Positions 32,599 to 41,587 of a stretch of 64,000 bases of DNA are shown here, in pieces (position 1 is the stretch's first letter; each line of letters starts with the position of its first letter). Both the position numbers and the translations under genes were made by a program. Source of the DNA: Halomarina ordinaria (GTDB lineage Archaea > Halobacteriota > Halobacteria > Halobacteriales > Haloarculaceae); NCBI RefSeq assembly GCF_030553305.1, contig NZ_JARRAH010000001.1:1550001-1614000 (forward strand), given 5' to 3'. The notes beneath the pieces are model-generated. The model saw only the letters and a list, made by a program, of their open reading frames with translations. It was not told the origin of the DNA and ran no database searches.

Positions 32599-35115
32599 GT
32601 GGAGTTGATCATCACCGAGAAGGACAACGCGGCGCGACGCATCGCCGACATCCTCAGCGAGGGGGGCGCGAGCGTCGAGCGGCGCAACGGCGTCCCCGTC
32701 TACCGCTGGGGCGGGCGGCGCTGTATCGGCCTGTCCGGCCACGTCGTCGGCGTCGACTTCCCGCCGGAGTACGCCGACTGGCGCGACGTCCAGCCGGTGG
32801 AACTCGTCGACGCCGAGGTGGTGAAGACCGAGACCCAGGAGAACATCGTCGCGGCGCTGCGCTCGCTGGCGCGCGAGGCCGACAGCGCCATCGTCGCCAC
32901 CGACTACGACCGCGAGGGCGAACTCATCGGCAAGGAGGCGTACGAACTCGTCCGCGAGGAGGCGGACATCCCCATCGAGCGGGTGCGCTTCTCCTCCATC
33001 ACCGACCGCGAGGTGACGGGGGCGTTCGCCGACCCCGAGGAACTGGACTTCGACCTCGCGGCGGCCGGCGAGGCGCGCCAGATCGTGGACCTGATGTGGG
33101 GGGCGGCGCTGACGCGCTTCCTCTCGCTGTCGGCGAAGCAACTCGGCGAGGACTTCATCTCGGTGGGCCGGGTGCAGTCGCCGACGCTGAAGCTCATCGT
33201 CGACCGCGAGCGCGAGATAGAGGCGTTCGACCCCGAGGACTACTGGGAACTGTTCGCCGACCTCTCGAAGGACGAGGAGGCGTTCGAGGCGCAGTACTTC
33301 TTCGAGGACGAGGACGGCACCGAGGCCGAGCGCCTCTGGGAGGAGGCGACGGCCGACGCCGTCTACGACCACCTCCGGGGTGCGAGCGCGGCGACGGTCG
33401 AGTCGGTCCGCCGACGGACCCGGACCGACGACCCGCCCGCGCCGTTCAACACCACCCAGTACATCCGCGCGGCCGGGAGCCTCGGCTACTCCGCCCAGCG
33501 CGCGATGAGCATCGCGGAGGACCTCTACACCGCCGGCTACCTCACCTACCCGCGGACGGACAACACCGTCTACCCGGAGGACCTCGACGAGCGCGACCTG
33601 CTGGAGACGTTCGCGACCCACCCGCGCTTCGGCGAGGACGCCGAATCGCTCCTCGAACGCGAGGACATCGAGCCGACCAGCGGCGACAAGGAGACGACCG
33701 ACCACCCGCCCATCCACCCCACCGGCGAGTTCCCCACCGAACTCTCCGACGACGAGTGGGAGGTGTACGAACTGGTCGTCCGGCGCTTCTTCGCCACCGT
33801 CGCCGACCCGGCGACGTGGGCGCACCTGCGCGTCGTCGCCGCCGTGCCGGGGGGCGAGACGGTCGAGGACTGCCGCCTGAAGGCCAACGGCAAGCGCCTC
33901 CTGGAGGAGGGCTACCACGCCGTCTACCCCTACTACTCGACCAGCGAGAACTACGTCCCCGAGGTCGAGGAGGGCGAGGAGCTGGCGATTCGCGAGGTGC
34001 GCCTCGACGCGAAGCAGACCCAGCCCCCCCGCCGGCGCGGGCAGTCCCGGCTCATCGAGACGATGGAGTCGATGGGCGTGGGGACGAAGGCGACCCGCCA
34101 CGGCACCCTCCAGAAGCTCTACGACCGCGGCTACGTCGAGAACGACCCGCCGCGGCCGACGAAACTGGCAATGGGCGTCGTGGAGGCCGCCGAACGCTTC
34201 GCCGACCTCATCGTGAGCGAGGAGATGACCGCCCAGCTAGAGCGGGACATGACCGCCATCGCCGAGGGCGAGGCGACGCTCGACGAGGTGACCGACGAGT
34301 CCCGTGACATCCTCAAACGGGTGTTCGCGGACCTCCACGAGTCGCGCGAGGAGGTCGGCGAGCACCTCCGGTCGGCGCTGAAGGCGGACAAGATACTCGG
34401 CCCGTGCCCCGAGAGCGGGCACGACCTGCTCGTGCGCCGCTCGCGGTGGGGGTCGTACTTCGTCGGCTGTGACGGCTACCCCGACTGCGAGTACACCCTT
34501 CCCCTGCCGAACCGCGGCGAACCGCTGGTGCTCGACGAGACGTGCGAGGACCACGACCTCCGTCACGTGAAGATGCTCGCCGGGCGCAACACCTACACCC
34601 ACGGCTGTCCGCAGTGCCAGGCCGAGGCGGCCGACGAGGCCGACGACGAAATAATCGGGACGTGTCCGGAGTGCGGCGAGGAGGAGGGCGGCGAACTCGC
34701 CATCAAGACCCTCCGGTCCGGGTCGCGGCTGGTCGGCTGTACGCGCTACCCCGACTGCGAGTACTCCCTGCCGCTACCCCGTCGCGGCGACATCGAGGTG
34801 ACCGACGAGTTCTGCGAGGACCACGACCTGCCCGAACTGGTCGTCCACAACGGCGACGAGCCGTGGGAACTGGGCTGTCCCATCTGCAACTACGCGGAGT
34901 ACCGCGCCCGGCAGGTCGCCCAGGCCATCGAGGACCTCGACGGTATCGGGAAGAAGACGGCGGAGAAGCTCGCGGCGGCGGGCATCGAGAGCCTGGAGGA
35001 CCTGCAGTCGGCGGAGGCCGACACCGTCGCGGCTGAGGTCCAGGGCGTCAGCGCCGACCGTATCCGCGAGTGGCAGGCCCAGGCCCAGGCCCAGCGCGGT
35101 GCGAGCGCGGACTGA
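32599..35115 (+). CDS. topA: DNA topoisomerase I (type IA)
   Basis: Relaxes negative supercoils by single-strand passage; 838 aa. The TOPRIM domain begins at the N-terminus (VELIITEKDNAARRIADIL) with IVATDYDREGELIG. The catalytic Tyr is in GYLTYPRTDNTVYP. The C-terminus carries two to three Cys-type modules (CDGYPDCEYTLPLP, CPECGEEEGG, CTRYPDCEYSLPLP, CPICNYAEY). It ends with a helix-hairpin-helix (LDGIGKKTAEKLAAAGIESLEDL). GTG at 32599 is the conserved start (V/M-ELIITEKDNA). The tail contains a short CAGGCC triplet repeat (QAQAQAQ). Confidence 0.97.
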   Translation: MELIITEKDNAARRIADILSEGGASVERRNGVPVYRWGGRRCIGLSGHVVGVDFPPEYADWRDVQPVELVDAEVVKTETQENIVAALRSLAREADSAIVATDYDREGELIGKEAYELVREEADIPIERVRFSSITDREVTGAFADPEELDFDLAAAGEARQIVDLMWGAALTRFLSLSAKQLGEDFISVGRVQSPTLKLIVDREREIEAFDPEDYWELFADLSKDEEAFEAQYFFEDEDGTEAERLWEEATADAVYDHLRGASAATVESVRRRTRTDDPPAPFNTTQYIRAAGSLGYSAQRAMSIAEDLYTAGYLTYPRTDNTVYPEDLDERDLLETFATHPRFGEDAESLLEREDIEPTSGDKETTDHPPIHPTGEFPTELSDDEWEVYELVVRRFFATVADPATWAHLRVVAAVPGGETVEDCRLKANGKRLLEEGYHAVYPYYSTSENYVPEVEEGEELAIREVRLDAKQTQPPRRRGQSRLIETMESMGVGTKATRHGTLQKLYDRGYVENDPPRPTKLAMGVVEAAERFADLIVSEEMTAQLERDMTAIAEGEATLDEVTDESRDILKRVFADLHESREEVGEHLRSALKADKILGPCPESGHDLLVRRSRWGSYFVGCDGYPDCEYTLPLPNRGEPLVLDETCEDHDLRHVKMLAGRNTYTHGCPQCQAEAADEADDEIIGTCPECGEEEGGELAIKTLRSGSRLVGCTRYPDCEYSLPLPRRGDIEVTDEFCEDHDLPELVVHNGDEPWELGCPICNYAEYRARQVAQAIEDLDGIGKKTAEKLAAAGIESLEDLQSAEADTVAAEVQGVSADRIREWQAQAQAQRGASAD

Positions 35116-35169
35116 ACGGACGGTCTCCCGTTCCGAAGGCGTTTTGTCCGGTGGTCGGAACGGAGAGGT

Positions 35170-35883
35170 ATGAACGCGTGGGCTGATTGGGACCACATCG
35201 TAAAAGTCGACCCCGACAAGACCTTGCCGGAGGGCGTCACCTACGAGGACGTCTGTGCGACGGGGACCGACGCCATCGCCGTCGGCGGGACGATGGGCGT
35301 GACCGAGGAGAAGATGGCGCGGGTCGTCGACGCCTGCGCGACGTACGACGTCCCGGTGTACATCGAACCGAGCGGGACGTCCGTCGTCGTCCACGACGAC
35401 GGCCTCGACGGCTACCTCATCCCCGTCGTGTTCAACGCGGGCGACGTGGCGTGGATCACGGGCGCGCACAAGGAGTGGGCGCGCCTCGACCACGACATCG
35501 ACTGGGACCGCACGTTCACCGAGGCGTACATCGTGCTCAACGAGGACTCCTCGGTGGCGACCTACACCGAGGCGGACTGCGACCTCGACCCGGACGCGGT
35601 GGCCGCCTACGCGACGGTCGCCGAGCGCATGTTCGGCCAGGACATCGTCTACATCGAGTACTCGGGGACGCTCGGCGACACGGCTCACGTCGCCGCGGCC
35701 CACGACGCGCTCGACGAGGCGACGCTGTTCTACGGCGGCGGCGTCCACGACTACGACTCCGCACACACGATGGGCCAGCACGCGGACGTCGTCGTCGTCG
35801 GCGACCTCGTCCACGACGAGGGCATCGATGCGGTCGAGGCGACCGTCCGCGGCGTGCGCGACGCGAAGCAGGTCCCGCAGTAG
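35170..35883 (+). CDS. Geranylgeranylglyceryl phosphate synthase
   Basis: Makes the first ether bond of archaeal lipids by joining geranylgeranyl diphosphate to glycerol-1-phosphate; 237 aa. [16 protein letters not shown], the [14 protein letters not shown] segment, [11 protein letters not shown] and [10 protein letters not shown] match the PcrB/GGGPS TIM-barrel, and [13 protein letters not shown] plus [12 protein letters not shown] supply the phosphate-binding loops. Closely related heptaprenylglyceryl synthases differ in chain length, but the archaeal setting favours GGGPS. It follows topA by 54 bp. Confidence 0.92.
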   Translation: MNAWADWDHIVKVDPDKTLPEGVTYEDVCATGTDAIAVGGTMGVTEEKMARVVDACATYDVPVYIEPSGTSVVVHDDGLDGYLIPVVFNAGDVAWITGAHKEWARLDHDIDWDRTFTEAYIVLNEDSSVATYTEADCDLDPDAVAAYATVAERMFGQDIVYIEYSGTLGDTAHVAAAHDALDEATLFYGGGVHDYDSAHTMGQHADVVVVGDLVHDEGIDAVEATVRGVRDAKQVPQ

Positions 35884-35934
35884 ACGGCGACGACCACACA
35901 GCCCCGACCCGGCCGAACCTGTCGGCGGTAAGGT

Positions 35935-35945
35935 TATTGACAATA
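35935..35945. promoter_or_regulatory. Palindrome at the promoter of the Bat-type gene
   Basis: TATTGACAATA is a perfect 5+1+5 palindrome centred 25 bases before the ATG at 35965, exactly where a TATA box is expected. It may be both promoter and operator. Confidence 0.4.
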
Positions 35946-35964
35946 GAGGACAGAACACCGACCA

Positions 35965-36615
35965 ATGAGCGTCGTCGCCGCATACCGCACGGCATCCCCG
36001 AACCTCGTCCTCGCGAGCGCGGTGTCGGCCGTCCCGTCGGTCACGGTCGAGGTCACGCGCTCGGTCCCCACCGACGGCGACCGCCCCCGCCTGTTCTTCT
36101 GGGTCGACGGCGGCGGTGACGGTGACCTGACCGCCTTCGAGACGGCGATGGAGGAGGACGCGACCGTCACCGACGTGGAAGCGGTCTGTGAGACCGACGG
36201 GGCACGGCTCTACCGCGCGCAGGTGACGCGCGCCGCGAGGGTGTACGCCGAGGCGGACTGGTCCGACGTGGAGGCCCGTCACTACGGGACGTGGTTCGAG
36301 GAGGGGTGGTGGTACGGCGTCACGCGGTTTCCCGACCGCCGGACGCTCGCGGGCTACCGGGCGTTCCTCGACCAGGTCGGGGTGCGGTTCGAACTGCTCG
36401 ACCTGTTCGAGTCGACGGACGCGAGCGCCGACTACGGCCTGACGGCGCGTCAGCGCGAGACGCTGGAACTCGCCCACGAGAACGGGTTCTTCGAGATTCC
36501 CCGTCGGTCGACGATGGGCGACATCGCCGAGGCGTTCGACGTCTCCGAACAGGCCATCAGCCAGCGCCTCCGCCGGGGGTACGCCCGGCTCGTCGAGTCC
36601 GCGCTCATCGAGTAA
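35965..36615 (+). CDS. Bat-type helix-turn-helix regulator (HTH_10)
   Basis: A 216-aa haloarchaeal regulator. The C-terminal HTH_10 domain is LTARQRETLELAHENGFFEIPRRSTMGDIAEAFDVSEQAISQRLRRGYARLVESAL (about 158-214), as in bacterio-opsin activator proteins but without PAS or GAF sensor domains. The N-terminal 150 residues match the conserved acyl-recognition-like sensory half of short Bat homologues (FFWVDGGGDGDLTAFETAM, WFEEGWWYGVTRFPDRRTL). The target is unknown; halorhodopsin 2.9 kb away is a speculative candidate. A palindrome sits at its promoter. Confidence 0.9.
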   Translation: MSVVAAYRTASPNLVLASAVSAVPSVTVEVTRSVPTDGDRPRLFFWVDGGGDGDLTAFETAMEEDATVTDVEAVCETDGARLYRAQVTRAARVYAEADWSDVEARHYGTWFEEGWWYGVTRFPDRRTLAGYRAFLDQVGVRFELLDLFESTDASADYGLTARQRETLELAHENGFFEIPRRSTMGDIAEAFDVSEQAISQRLRRGYARLVESALIE

Positions 36616-36624
36616 ATCGACCGA

Positions 36625-36631
36625 TTTTAAC
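36625..36631 (+). promoter_or_regulatory. TATA box of aspS
   Basis: TTTTAAC centred about 27 bases before the aspS ATG, just after the stop of the upstream regulator. It predicts a leaderless transcript separate from the regulator gene. Confidence 0.55.
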
Positions 36632-36654
36632 TTACCCGGCGAAAACGGGGCGGC

Positions 36655-37959
36655 ATGGAGAACCGAACGTACACCGCGGACGCCGAGCCGGGCGACGACG
36701 TCACCGTCGCCGGCTGGGCGCACGAGCTCCGCGACCTCGGCGGCATCGCCTTCCTCATCCTCCGGGACAAGACGGGCAAGATACAGGTCAAGTTCGCCAA
36801 AGACGAGATGGACGACGACCTCGTGGAGACCGGCACGGGCGTCTCCCGGGAGTCGGTCGTGAAGGTCGTCGGGCACGTGGAGGAGGAACCGCGCGCGCCG
36901 ACGGGCGTCGAGGTCGTCCCCGAGTCCGTCGAGGTCGTCGCCCCCGCCGACCCCGAACTCCCCCTCGACCCCTCGGGGAAGGTCGGCGCCGAACTGCCGA
37001 CCCGCCTCGACAACCGCACGCTCGACCTCCGGCGCGACGAGCCGAAGGCCGTCTTCGAGATTCGCGCCGAAATCCTCCGGGCCGTGCGCGAGTACTTCCG
37101 CGAGGTCGACGCGACGGAGATCAACACGCCGAAGATCGTCGCCACCGGGACGGAGGGCGGCACTGAGCTGTTCCCCATCACCTACTTCGGGGAGGAGGCG
37201 TTCATGAACCAGAGCCCGCAGCTGTTCAAGCAGCTGATGGTCGGCTCCGGCCTCGAGCGGGTGTTCGAAATCGGCCCCATCTTCCGCGCCGAGGAGCACA
37301 ACACGCCCCGCCACCTGAACGAGGCGACCTCCATCGACTTCGAGAGCGCCTTCGCCGACCACCGGGAGGCGATGGACGTCTGTGAGGGCGCCGTGCGCGC
37401 CGCCTACGAGGCGGTCGCCGAGAACTGCGCCGCGGAACTCGAGGTGCTGGGGCTCGACGACGAGTTCGAGGTCCCCGAGGAGGCGTTCCCCCGCCTCTCC
37501 TACGAGGAGGCCATCGAGCGCATCAACGCGACGGGCGAACTCGACGACCAGCTCGTCTGGGGCGACGACCTGCCGACCGAGGGCGAGAAGGCCCTCGGGC
37601 GGGACGTCGGCGGTCACTACTTCATCACCGACTGGCCGAGCGAGATCAAGCCGTTCTACATCAAGGACCACGACGACGACTCGGCGCTCTCGACGGGCTT
37701 CGACATGATGCACCCGCGCATGGAACTCGTCTCGGGCGGGCAGCGCGAACACCGCCACGACCAGCTCGTCGCCGGGTTCGAACAGCAAGGCCTCGACCCC
37801 GAATCCTTCGAGTACTACACGAAGATGTTCCGCTACGGGATGCCTCCCCACGCGGGCTTCGGGCTGGGCGGCGAGCGCCTCGTCATGACGATGCTCGGGC
37901 TGGACAACATCCGCGAAGCCGTCCTCTTCCCGCGGGACCGCCAGCGGCTGAGTCCGTAG
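36655..37959 (+). CDS. aspS: Aspartyl-tRNA synthetase (archaeal type)
   Basis: Class II aminoacyl-tRNA synthetase, 434 aa, the short archaeal/eukaryotic form. The N-terminal OB-fold anticodon domain has [27 protein letters not shown]. Motif 2 is [25 protein letters not shown] and motif 3 is [16 protein letters not shown]. Archaeal AspRS are often non-discriminating and feed Asp-tRNA(Asn) to GatCAB; a gatB is present at 28 kb. Discrimination cannot be judged safely here. ATG 36655 is supported by the TATA box. Confidence 0.97.
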   Translation: MENRTYTADAEPGDDVTVAGWAHELRDLGGIAFLILRDKTGKIQVKFAKDEMDDDLVETGTGVSRESVVKVVGHVEEEPRAPTGVEVVPESVEVVAPADPELPLDPSGKVGAELPTRLDNRTLDLRRDEPKAVFEIRAEILRAVREYFREVDATEINTPKIVATGTEGGTELFPITYFGEEAFMNQSPQLFKQLMVGSGLERVFEIGPIFRAEEHNTPRHLNEATSIDFESAFADHREAMDVCEGAVRAAYEAVAENCAAELEVLGLDDEFEVPEEAFPRLSYEEAIERINATGELDDQLVWGDDLPTEGEKALGRDVGGHYFITDWPSEIKPFYIKDHDDDSALSTGFDMMHPRMELVSGGQREHRHDQLVAGFEQQGLDPESFEYYTKMFRYGMPPHAGFGLGGERLVMTMLGLDNIREAVLFPRDRQRLSP

Positions 37960-38009
37960 GCGCGAACCGGTCGGTCGCACTCGGTTTTCGAACGGTGAGG
38001 GAGGAGAGG

Positions 38010-38207
38010 TCAGTCGAGCGCCGGGTCGAACAGGTCCTCGACGCGGCAGTCGAAGTGCGCCGCGAGCTTGAACGCCAGTTCGAGCGACGGGTCGTAGCGT
38101 TCGCGCTCGATGGCGTTGATGGTCTGGCGGGTGACGCCGACGGCGGCCGCGAGGTCGGCCTGGCTCATCCCGACGTCGCCGCGGCGTTGGCGGAGCGCGT
38201 TGTTCAT
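38010..38207 (-). CDS. Small Xre-type repressor paired with DUF2178 protein
   Basis: A 65-aa Cro/CI-type HTH protein. MNNALRQRRGDVGMSQADL followed by AAAVGVTRQTINAIERERYDPSLELAFKLAAHF is the standard five-helix fold; the YgzD-like family has the same C-terminal VEDLFDP. It starts with a 4-bp overlap (ATGA) with the membrane-protein gene upstream, showing translational coupling. Together they follow a promoter carrying two 16-bp palindromes, so it very likely represses its own operon. Confidence 0.93.
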   Translation of the reverse strand: MNNALRQRRGDVGMSQADLAAAVGVTRQTINAIERERYDPSLELAFKLAAHFDCRVEDLFDPALD

Positions 38208-38626
38208 CGTCCAGAGCGGACCCACGCGTAGGCGACGCCGAAGACGACGTACACCGAGACGTAGGCGTAGAGCGCGGGCCAGACGGCGGCGGGGACCGCG
38301 TAGTCGCTCACCAGCGGGAGGACGCGCGCGGCCGACGCGCCGACGACCAGCACCGGCGCGAGGGCGAGGAGGGCGAGCTGGCTGGCGCGGCGTTCGAGCG
38401 CCCGGTCTCGCTCGTCGAACAGGGTGACGGACGTGCCGAACCAGACGGCGAGGAAGCCGAGGACGCCCAGCCAGTAGACGGCCTCGCCGGCGAGTGGGTA
38501 GTCGAGGACTCTGAGCGCGAGGCTGAGGCCGACGCCGCCGAGGAGGGAGCCGACCATCAGCCGGCGGTAGCGGCGTTGCTTGGAGAGCCGATTCGTCGCG
38601 GGGGGGACGGTTCGATTCTGGGTCAT
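38204..38626 (-). CDS. DUF2178-like four-span membrane protein
   Basis: A 140-aa membrane protein: basic N-terminus, then four predicted helices (about 32-50, 57-77, 93-111, 114-134), with a charged loop DERDRALERRASQ between the second and third. That loop and the paired small HTH gene match the DUF2178 family, always found beside Xre-type repressors. Its function is unknown. ATG at 38626 (MTQNRTVPPAT) is taken rather than 38659 because the operator palindromes and probable transcription start lie between them. Confidence 0.85.
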   Translation of the reverse strand: MTQNRTVPPATNRLSKQRRYRRLMVGSLLGGVGLSLALRVLDYPLAGEAVYWLGVLGFLAVWFGTSVTLFDERDRALERRASQLALLALAPVLVVGASAARVLPLVSDYAVPAAVWPALYAYVSVYVVFGVAYAWVRSGR

Positions 38627-38634
38627 GGCGAGGT

Positions 38635-38683
38635 GTAAAGCGGACGGTCCGTAAAGCACGCTTTACAGTAAAGGACACTTTAC
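38635..38683. promoter_or_regulatory. Operator: two GTAAAG palindromes plus a half-site
   Basis: Five GTAAAG half-sites lie in 49 bp: 38635-38640 (+), 38651-38656 (+), 38661-38666 (-), 38668-38673 (+), 38678-38683 (-). The pairs form two 16-bp palindromes, GTAAAGCACGCTTTAC (38651-38666) and GTAAAGGACACTTTAC (38668-38683), with centres 17 bp apart. They cover the predicted transcription start downstream of the TATA element at 38688-38697, the right place for repression by the small Xre protein of the operon. Confidence 0.75.
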
Positions 38684-38687
38684 ACAG

Positions 38688-38697
38688 CGATATAACG
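38688..38697 (-). promoter_or_regulatory. TATA box of the HTH/DUF2178 operon
   Basis: Minus-strand CGTTATATCG. A start site about 25-27 bases downstream would fall inside the palindromes, leaving a leader of roughly 40 bases, unusual in this mostly leaderless window. Confidence 0.6.
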
Positions 38698-38800
38698 CTG
38701 TCGGTAGATACGAAATCCGATATGAACACATCGATGAGCGGTTCGGAGTCCTCTTCACGTCCGGAACAGTCCCCGTAGCGAGGGACCGGCGATTGCTGCC

Positions 38801-38820
38801 GTAATGACCGTAAGATTACA
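38801..38820 (+). promoter_or_regulatory. Halorhodopsin promoter with GTAAT/ATTAC dyad
   Basis: AGATTACA lies about 27-34 bases before the ATG at 38847 and serves as TATA-like element. It overlaps an inverted repeat GTAAT (38801-38805)/ATTAC (38815-38819), a candidate activator or repressor site. Confidence 0.4.
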
Positions 38821-38846
38821 AGTGCGTCCGGGGCCTCTCGGTACGT

Positions 38847-39677
38847 ATGGTCGTACCAACCCCACCGTTCACCGTCGTCGGGCCGCTCCAGGCCGACGAC
38901 CTCGTCGCGGAGGCGCTGTCGAACGCGCTGCTCGCGAGTTCGCTCTGGCTGAACGTGGCGCTGATGGGGGTCGCGTTGCTCCTGTTCACCTACCTCGGGC
39001 GCGGGGTGACCGACGAGTACGCCCGTCTCATCCTCGTCGCCACCATCGGCATCCCCGCGGTGTCCATCGCGAGCTACCTCGGCCTCATCAGCGGCCTGAC
39101 GGTCGGTGTCGTCGACATCCCCGGTCGAGGCGAGTCGGTGACGCTGTGGGGGCGCTACCTGACGTGGACGTTCTCGACGCCGCTCATCCTCGTGGCGCTC
39201 GGGCTGTTGGCGGGGACGAACGTCACGAAGCTGTTCACCGCCGTCGTCTTCGACGTGGCGATGTGCGTGACCGGACTGGCGGCCGCGATGACCTCGCGGG
39301 CGCTGTGGCTCCGCTGGGCGTGGTTCGCGCTGAGCACCGCGTTCTTCCTCGTCGTCCTGTACGTGCTCCTCGTCGAGTGGCCGCGCGACGTGGCCGACCA
39401 GGACCCGTCGGTGCAGCGGCTGTTCGGACGGCTGAAGTACCTGACCACGGTGCTCTGGGTCGGCTACCCGGTCGTCTGGGCGCTCGGCACCGAGGGACTG
39501 GCGCTGTTCGGGACGGGGGCCACCGGCCTCGCGGCGACCTCGTGGCTGTACACCCTCCTCGACGTGGGCGCGAAGTTCGTCTTCGCGCTGTTGCTCGTGC
39601 GGTTCCTCGCCACCGAACGACCCGTCGTCACCCGGCACGGCCTCGACCGGGAGCGGGCAGAACCGGCCGACGACTGA
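38847..39677 (+). CDS. hop: Halorhodopsin (light-driven chloride pump)
   Basis: Seven-helix microbial rhodopsin, 276 aa, pumping chloride inward in light. The retinal Schiff-base lysine is Lys243 with Asp239 in LLDVGAKFVFALLL. In helix C, RYLTWTFSTPLILVALGLL gives Thr106-Ser110-Ala117 at the positions of Asp85-Thr89-Asp96 of bacteriorhodopsin; this TSA triad marks chloride pumps. SSLWLNVAL, SYLGLISGLTVG and MCVTGLAAAMT match known halorhodopsins closely. It stands alone and needs retinal from carotenoid genes outside this window. Confidence 0.97.
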   Translation: MVVPTPPFTVVGPLQADDLVAEALSNALLASSLWLNVALMGVALLLFTYLGRGVTDEYARLILVATIGIPAVSIASYLGLISGLTVGVVDIPGRGESVTLWGRYLTWTFSTPLILVALGLLAGTNVTKLFTAVVFDVAMCVTGLAAAMTSRALWLRWAWFALSTAFFLVVLYVLLVEWPRDVADQDPSVQRLFGRLKYLTTVLWVGYPVVWALGTEGLALFGTGATGLAATSWLYTLLDVGAKFVFALLLVRFLATERPVVTRHGLDRERAEPADD

Positions 39678-39686
39678 GCGGACCGC

Positions 39687-40214
39687 TCACGCGGTCGTGA
39701 CCGTCCCGAGCACTTTCTCACCGTACTCCTTCGTCGTGAGGACGCCGCGCTCGTACTCGTCGACCCACGCGGCGAGCACCGCGTACTCCCCGACCGGCTC
39801 CCCCTCGAAGAAGGTCGTGGCGGAGAGCGTCCGGCGGTCGTCGGCACCCCCGACGTACGCGGCGTAACAGCCGGCGACGACGCCGAGGGGGTCGGCGAGT
39901 CCCCCGTCGTCGAAGGGGTGGTCGAGCGCGAGGTAGCCGTCGTTCGATTCGAGGCGTTCGACGACTACGTCGCGCTCCTCGAGGGCCGTCCGGAACGCGT
40001 CGAGGTCGGCTATCGTCACCGGCGCCGACTCGACCCCCCGCTTCACGATGTCGGTCTTCTCCGTCACCGGGAGGTCGGGGACGAGGCCGCTCACCGGACG
40101 CGAGTCGCTGACGGACTTCGGCGCCCCCTCGGCCGGCCCCTGCGCCCGGTCGAGACAACCGGCACCGCCGACGAGGCCGGCGAGCGCGAGGGTGACGAAC
40201 GTGCGTCTTCGCAT
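39687..40214 (-). CDS. Tat-exported lipoprotein of unknown function
   Basis: A 175-aa secreted protein. MRRRTFVTLALAGLVGGAGC shows a twin-arginine-type motif and a lipobox (GGAGC), so the Cys at about 20 should be lipid-anchored outside the cell. The mature part has no domain I recognise; it contains paired segments VTIADLDAFRTALEERDVVV and a central LADPLGVVAGCYAAYVGG. ATG at 40214 gives a proper signal; a longer in-frame start at 40241 is less likely. It is convergent with halorhodopsin, stops 9 bp apart. Confidence 0.85.
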   Translation of the reverse strand: MRRRTFVTLALAGLVGGAGCLDRAQGPAEGAPKSVSDSRPVSGLVPDLPVTEKTDIVKRGVESAPVTIADLDAFRTALEERDVVVERLESNDGYLALDHPFDDGGLADPLGVVAGCYAAYVGGADDRRTLSATTFFEGEPVGEYAVLAAWVDEYERGVLTTKEYGEKVLGTVTTA

Positions 40215-40318
40215 TCGAGGGGAGTCACGCGGGGGCCGCAAAAACCTGTGCCACGCGTCTGCGCCCGGGCGTCACGTCGGCTCGAAGCTATTTCAGCCCC
40301 CCTCGAGTAGCGCTCGAC

Positions 40319-41587
40319 ATGGCGCTCTCTCAATACGAAATCGCCCTCGTCGTCGCCGGCGTCGTCCTTCTCGGTGTGGTGGTGCTCTCCCGGGTCGTCG
40401 CCGACCGACCCATCTCGCTGCCGATTCTCTACGTCGCCTTCGGTGCCGCCCTCTTCGGCCTCCCGCTCGGCTTCCCGGCGCCGAACCCCCTCGAACACGG
40501 CGAGGCCGCCGAGCGACTCACCGAGTTCGGGGTCATCGTCGCGCTGATGGGTGCGGGGCTGAAACTCGACCGCCACCCCGGGTGGCCGGAGTGGGCCTCG
40601 ACCGTCCGCCTGCTCGCGGTGACGATGCCCCTGACCATCGCCGCGGCGATGGCGCTCGGCTGGAGCGTCCTCGGTCTCACGGTCCCGACGGCGATGCTAC
40701 TGGGGGCGGTCCTCGCCCCGACCGACCCCGTCCTCGCCTCGGAGGTGGAGGTCGAGGAGCCGACGGAGGGCGAGGAGGACGAACCGACCCCCCACGTGGA
40801 GGGGATGGGCGACGAGGTGCGCTTCGCGCTCACCTCCGAGGCGGGACTGAACGACGGCCTCGCCTTCCCCTTCACCTACCTCGCTATCCTGTTCGCGCTG
40901 GTCGGCCTCGCACCCGTCGACTGGGCGGGCGAGTGGGCGCTCGTCTACGTCGGGTACAAGGGAGTCGTGGGCGTGGCCGGCGGGGCGGCCCTCGGCTGGC
41001 TACTGGCGCGACTGGTCTTTCGCTTCGGCGCGGAGACGCCGCTCGCGCGCTCGCTCGCCGGCCTCGAAGCCCTCGCCGGAACGCTCCTCGTCTACGGCGC
41101 CGTCGAGTTCGTCGGCGGCTACGGCTTCCTCGCCGTGTTCGTCGCCGCCGTCTCCCTCCGCGACTACGAGCGCGAACACGAGTACAACGACGCGCTCCAC
41201 GACGTCGCCGAGCTGGTCGAGTACCTCCTGATGGTGACAATCATGGTGCTGCTCGGCGGCGCGCTGGCGACCGGCCTCCTCGAGCCGCTCACGGCGGAGG
41301 CGGCGCTCGTCGGCCTCGCCGTCGTCCTCGTCGTCCGTCCGCTGGCCGGCCTCGTCGGCCTGCTCGGCTTCGACCGTTCGGCCGGCGAGCGCGGTGCCAT
41401 CGCCTTCTTCGGTATCCGGGGTATCGGGTCGTTCTACTACCTCGCCTACGCGCTCAACAGCGCCCCGTTTCCGCAGGCAGACCTCGTCTGGGCGCTGGTC
41501 GGCTTCGTCGTCCTCGTCTCGGTCGTCCTCCACGGCGTCACGGCGACGCCGGTCATGAACCGCCTCCAGGGAACGCAGCAGGGGTGA
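40319..41587 (+). CDS. Cation:proton antiporter (CPA1/NhaP type)
   Basis: A 422-aa polytopic membrane protein with about 12-13 helices, exchanging Na+ (or K+) for H+. The ion-site segments are LGAVLAPTDPVLASEV (about 125-140) and SEAGLNDGLAFPFTYL (about 176-191), both with the Asp residues of the NhaP family. Between them is an acidic loop (EVEEPTEGEEDEP). No TrkA-type or other regulatory domain follows the transport domain. A CTATTT element lies 28 bases before the ATG. Confidence 0.94.
   Translation: MALSQYEIALVVAGVVLLGVVVLSRVVADRPISLPILYVAFGAALFGLPLGFPAPNPLEHGEAAERLTEFGVIVALMGAGLKLDRHPGWPEWASTVRLLAVTMPLTIAAAMALGWSVLGLTVPTAMLLGAVLAPTDPVLASEVEVEEPTEGEEDEPTPHVEGMGDEVRFALTSEAGLNDGLAFPFTYLAILFALVGLAPVDWAGEWALVYVGYKGVVGVAGGAALGWLLARLVFRFGAETPLARSLAGLEALAGTLLVYGAVEFVGGYGFLAVFVAAVSLRDYEREHEYNDALHDVAELVEYLLMVTIMVLLGGALATGLLEPLTAEAALVGLAVVLVVRPLAGLVGLLGFDRSAGERGAIAFFGIRGIGSFYYLAYALNSAPFPQADLVWALVGFVVLVSVVLHGVTATPVMNRLQGTQQG

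Noticed and set aside
34774-37980. 1068-aa minus-strand frame over topA, GGGPS and aspS
   Set aside because: Antisense to four well-identified genes; no domain recognised in it.
38722-38778. 18-aa frame (MNTSMSGSESSSRPEQSP) between DUF2178 operon and hop
   Set aside because: Too short, Ser-rich and without a convincing promoter or codon bias.
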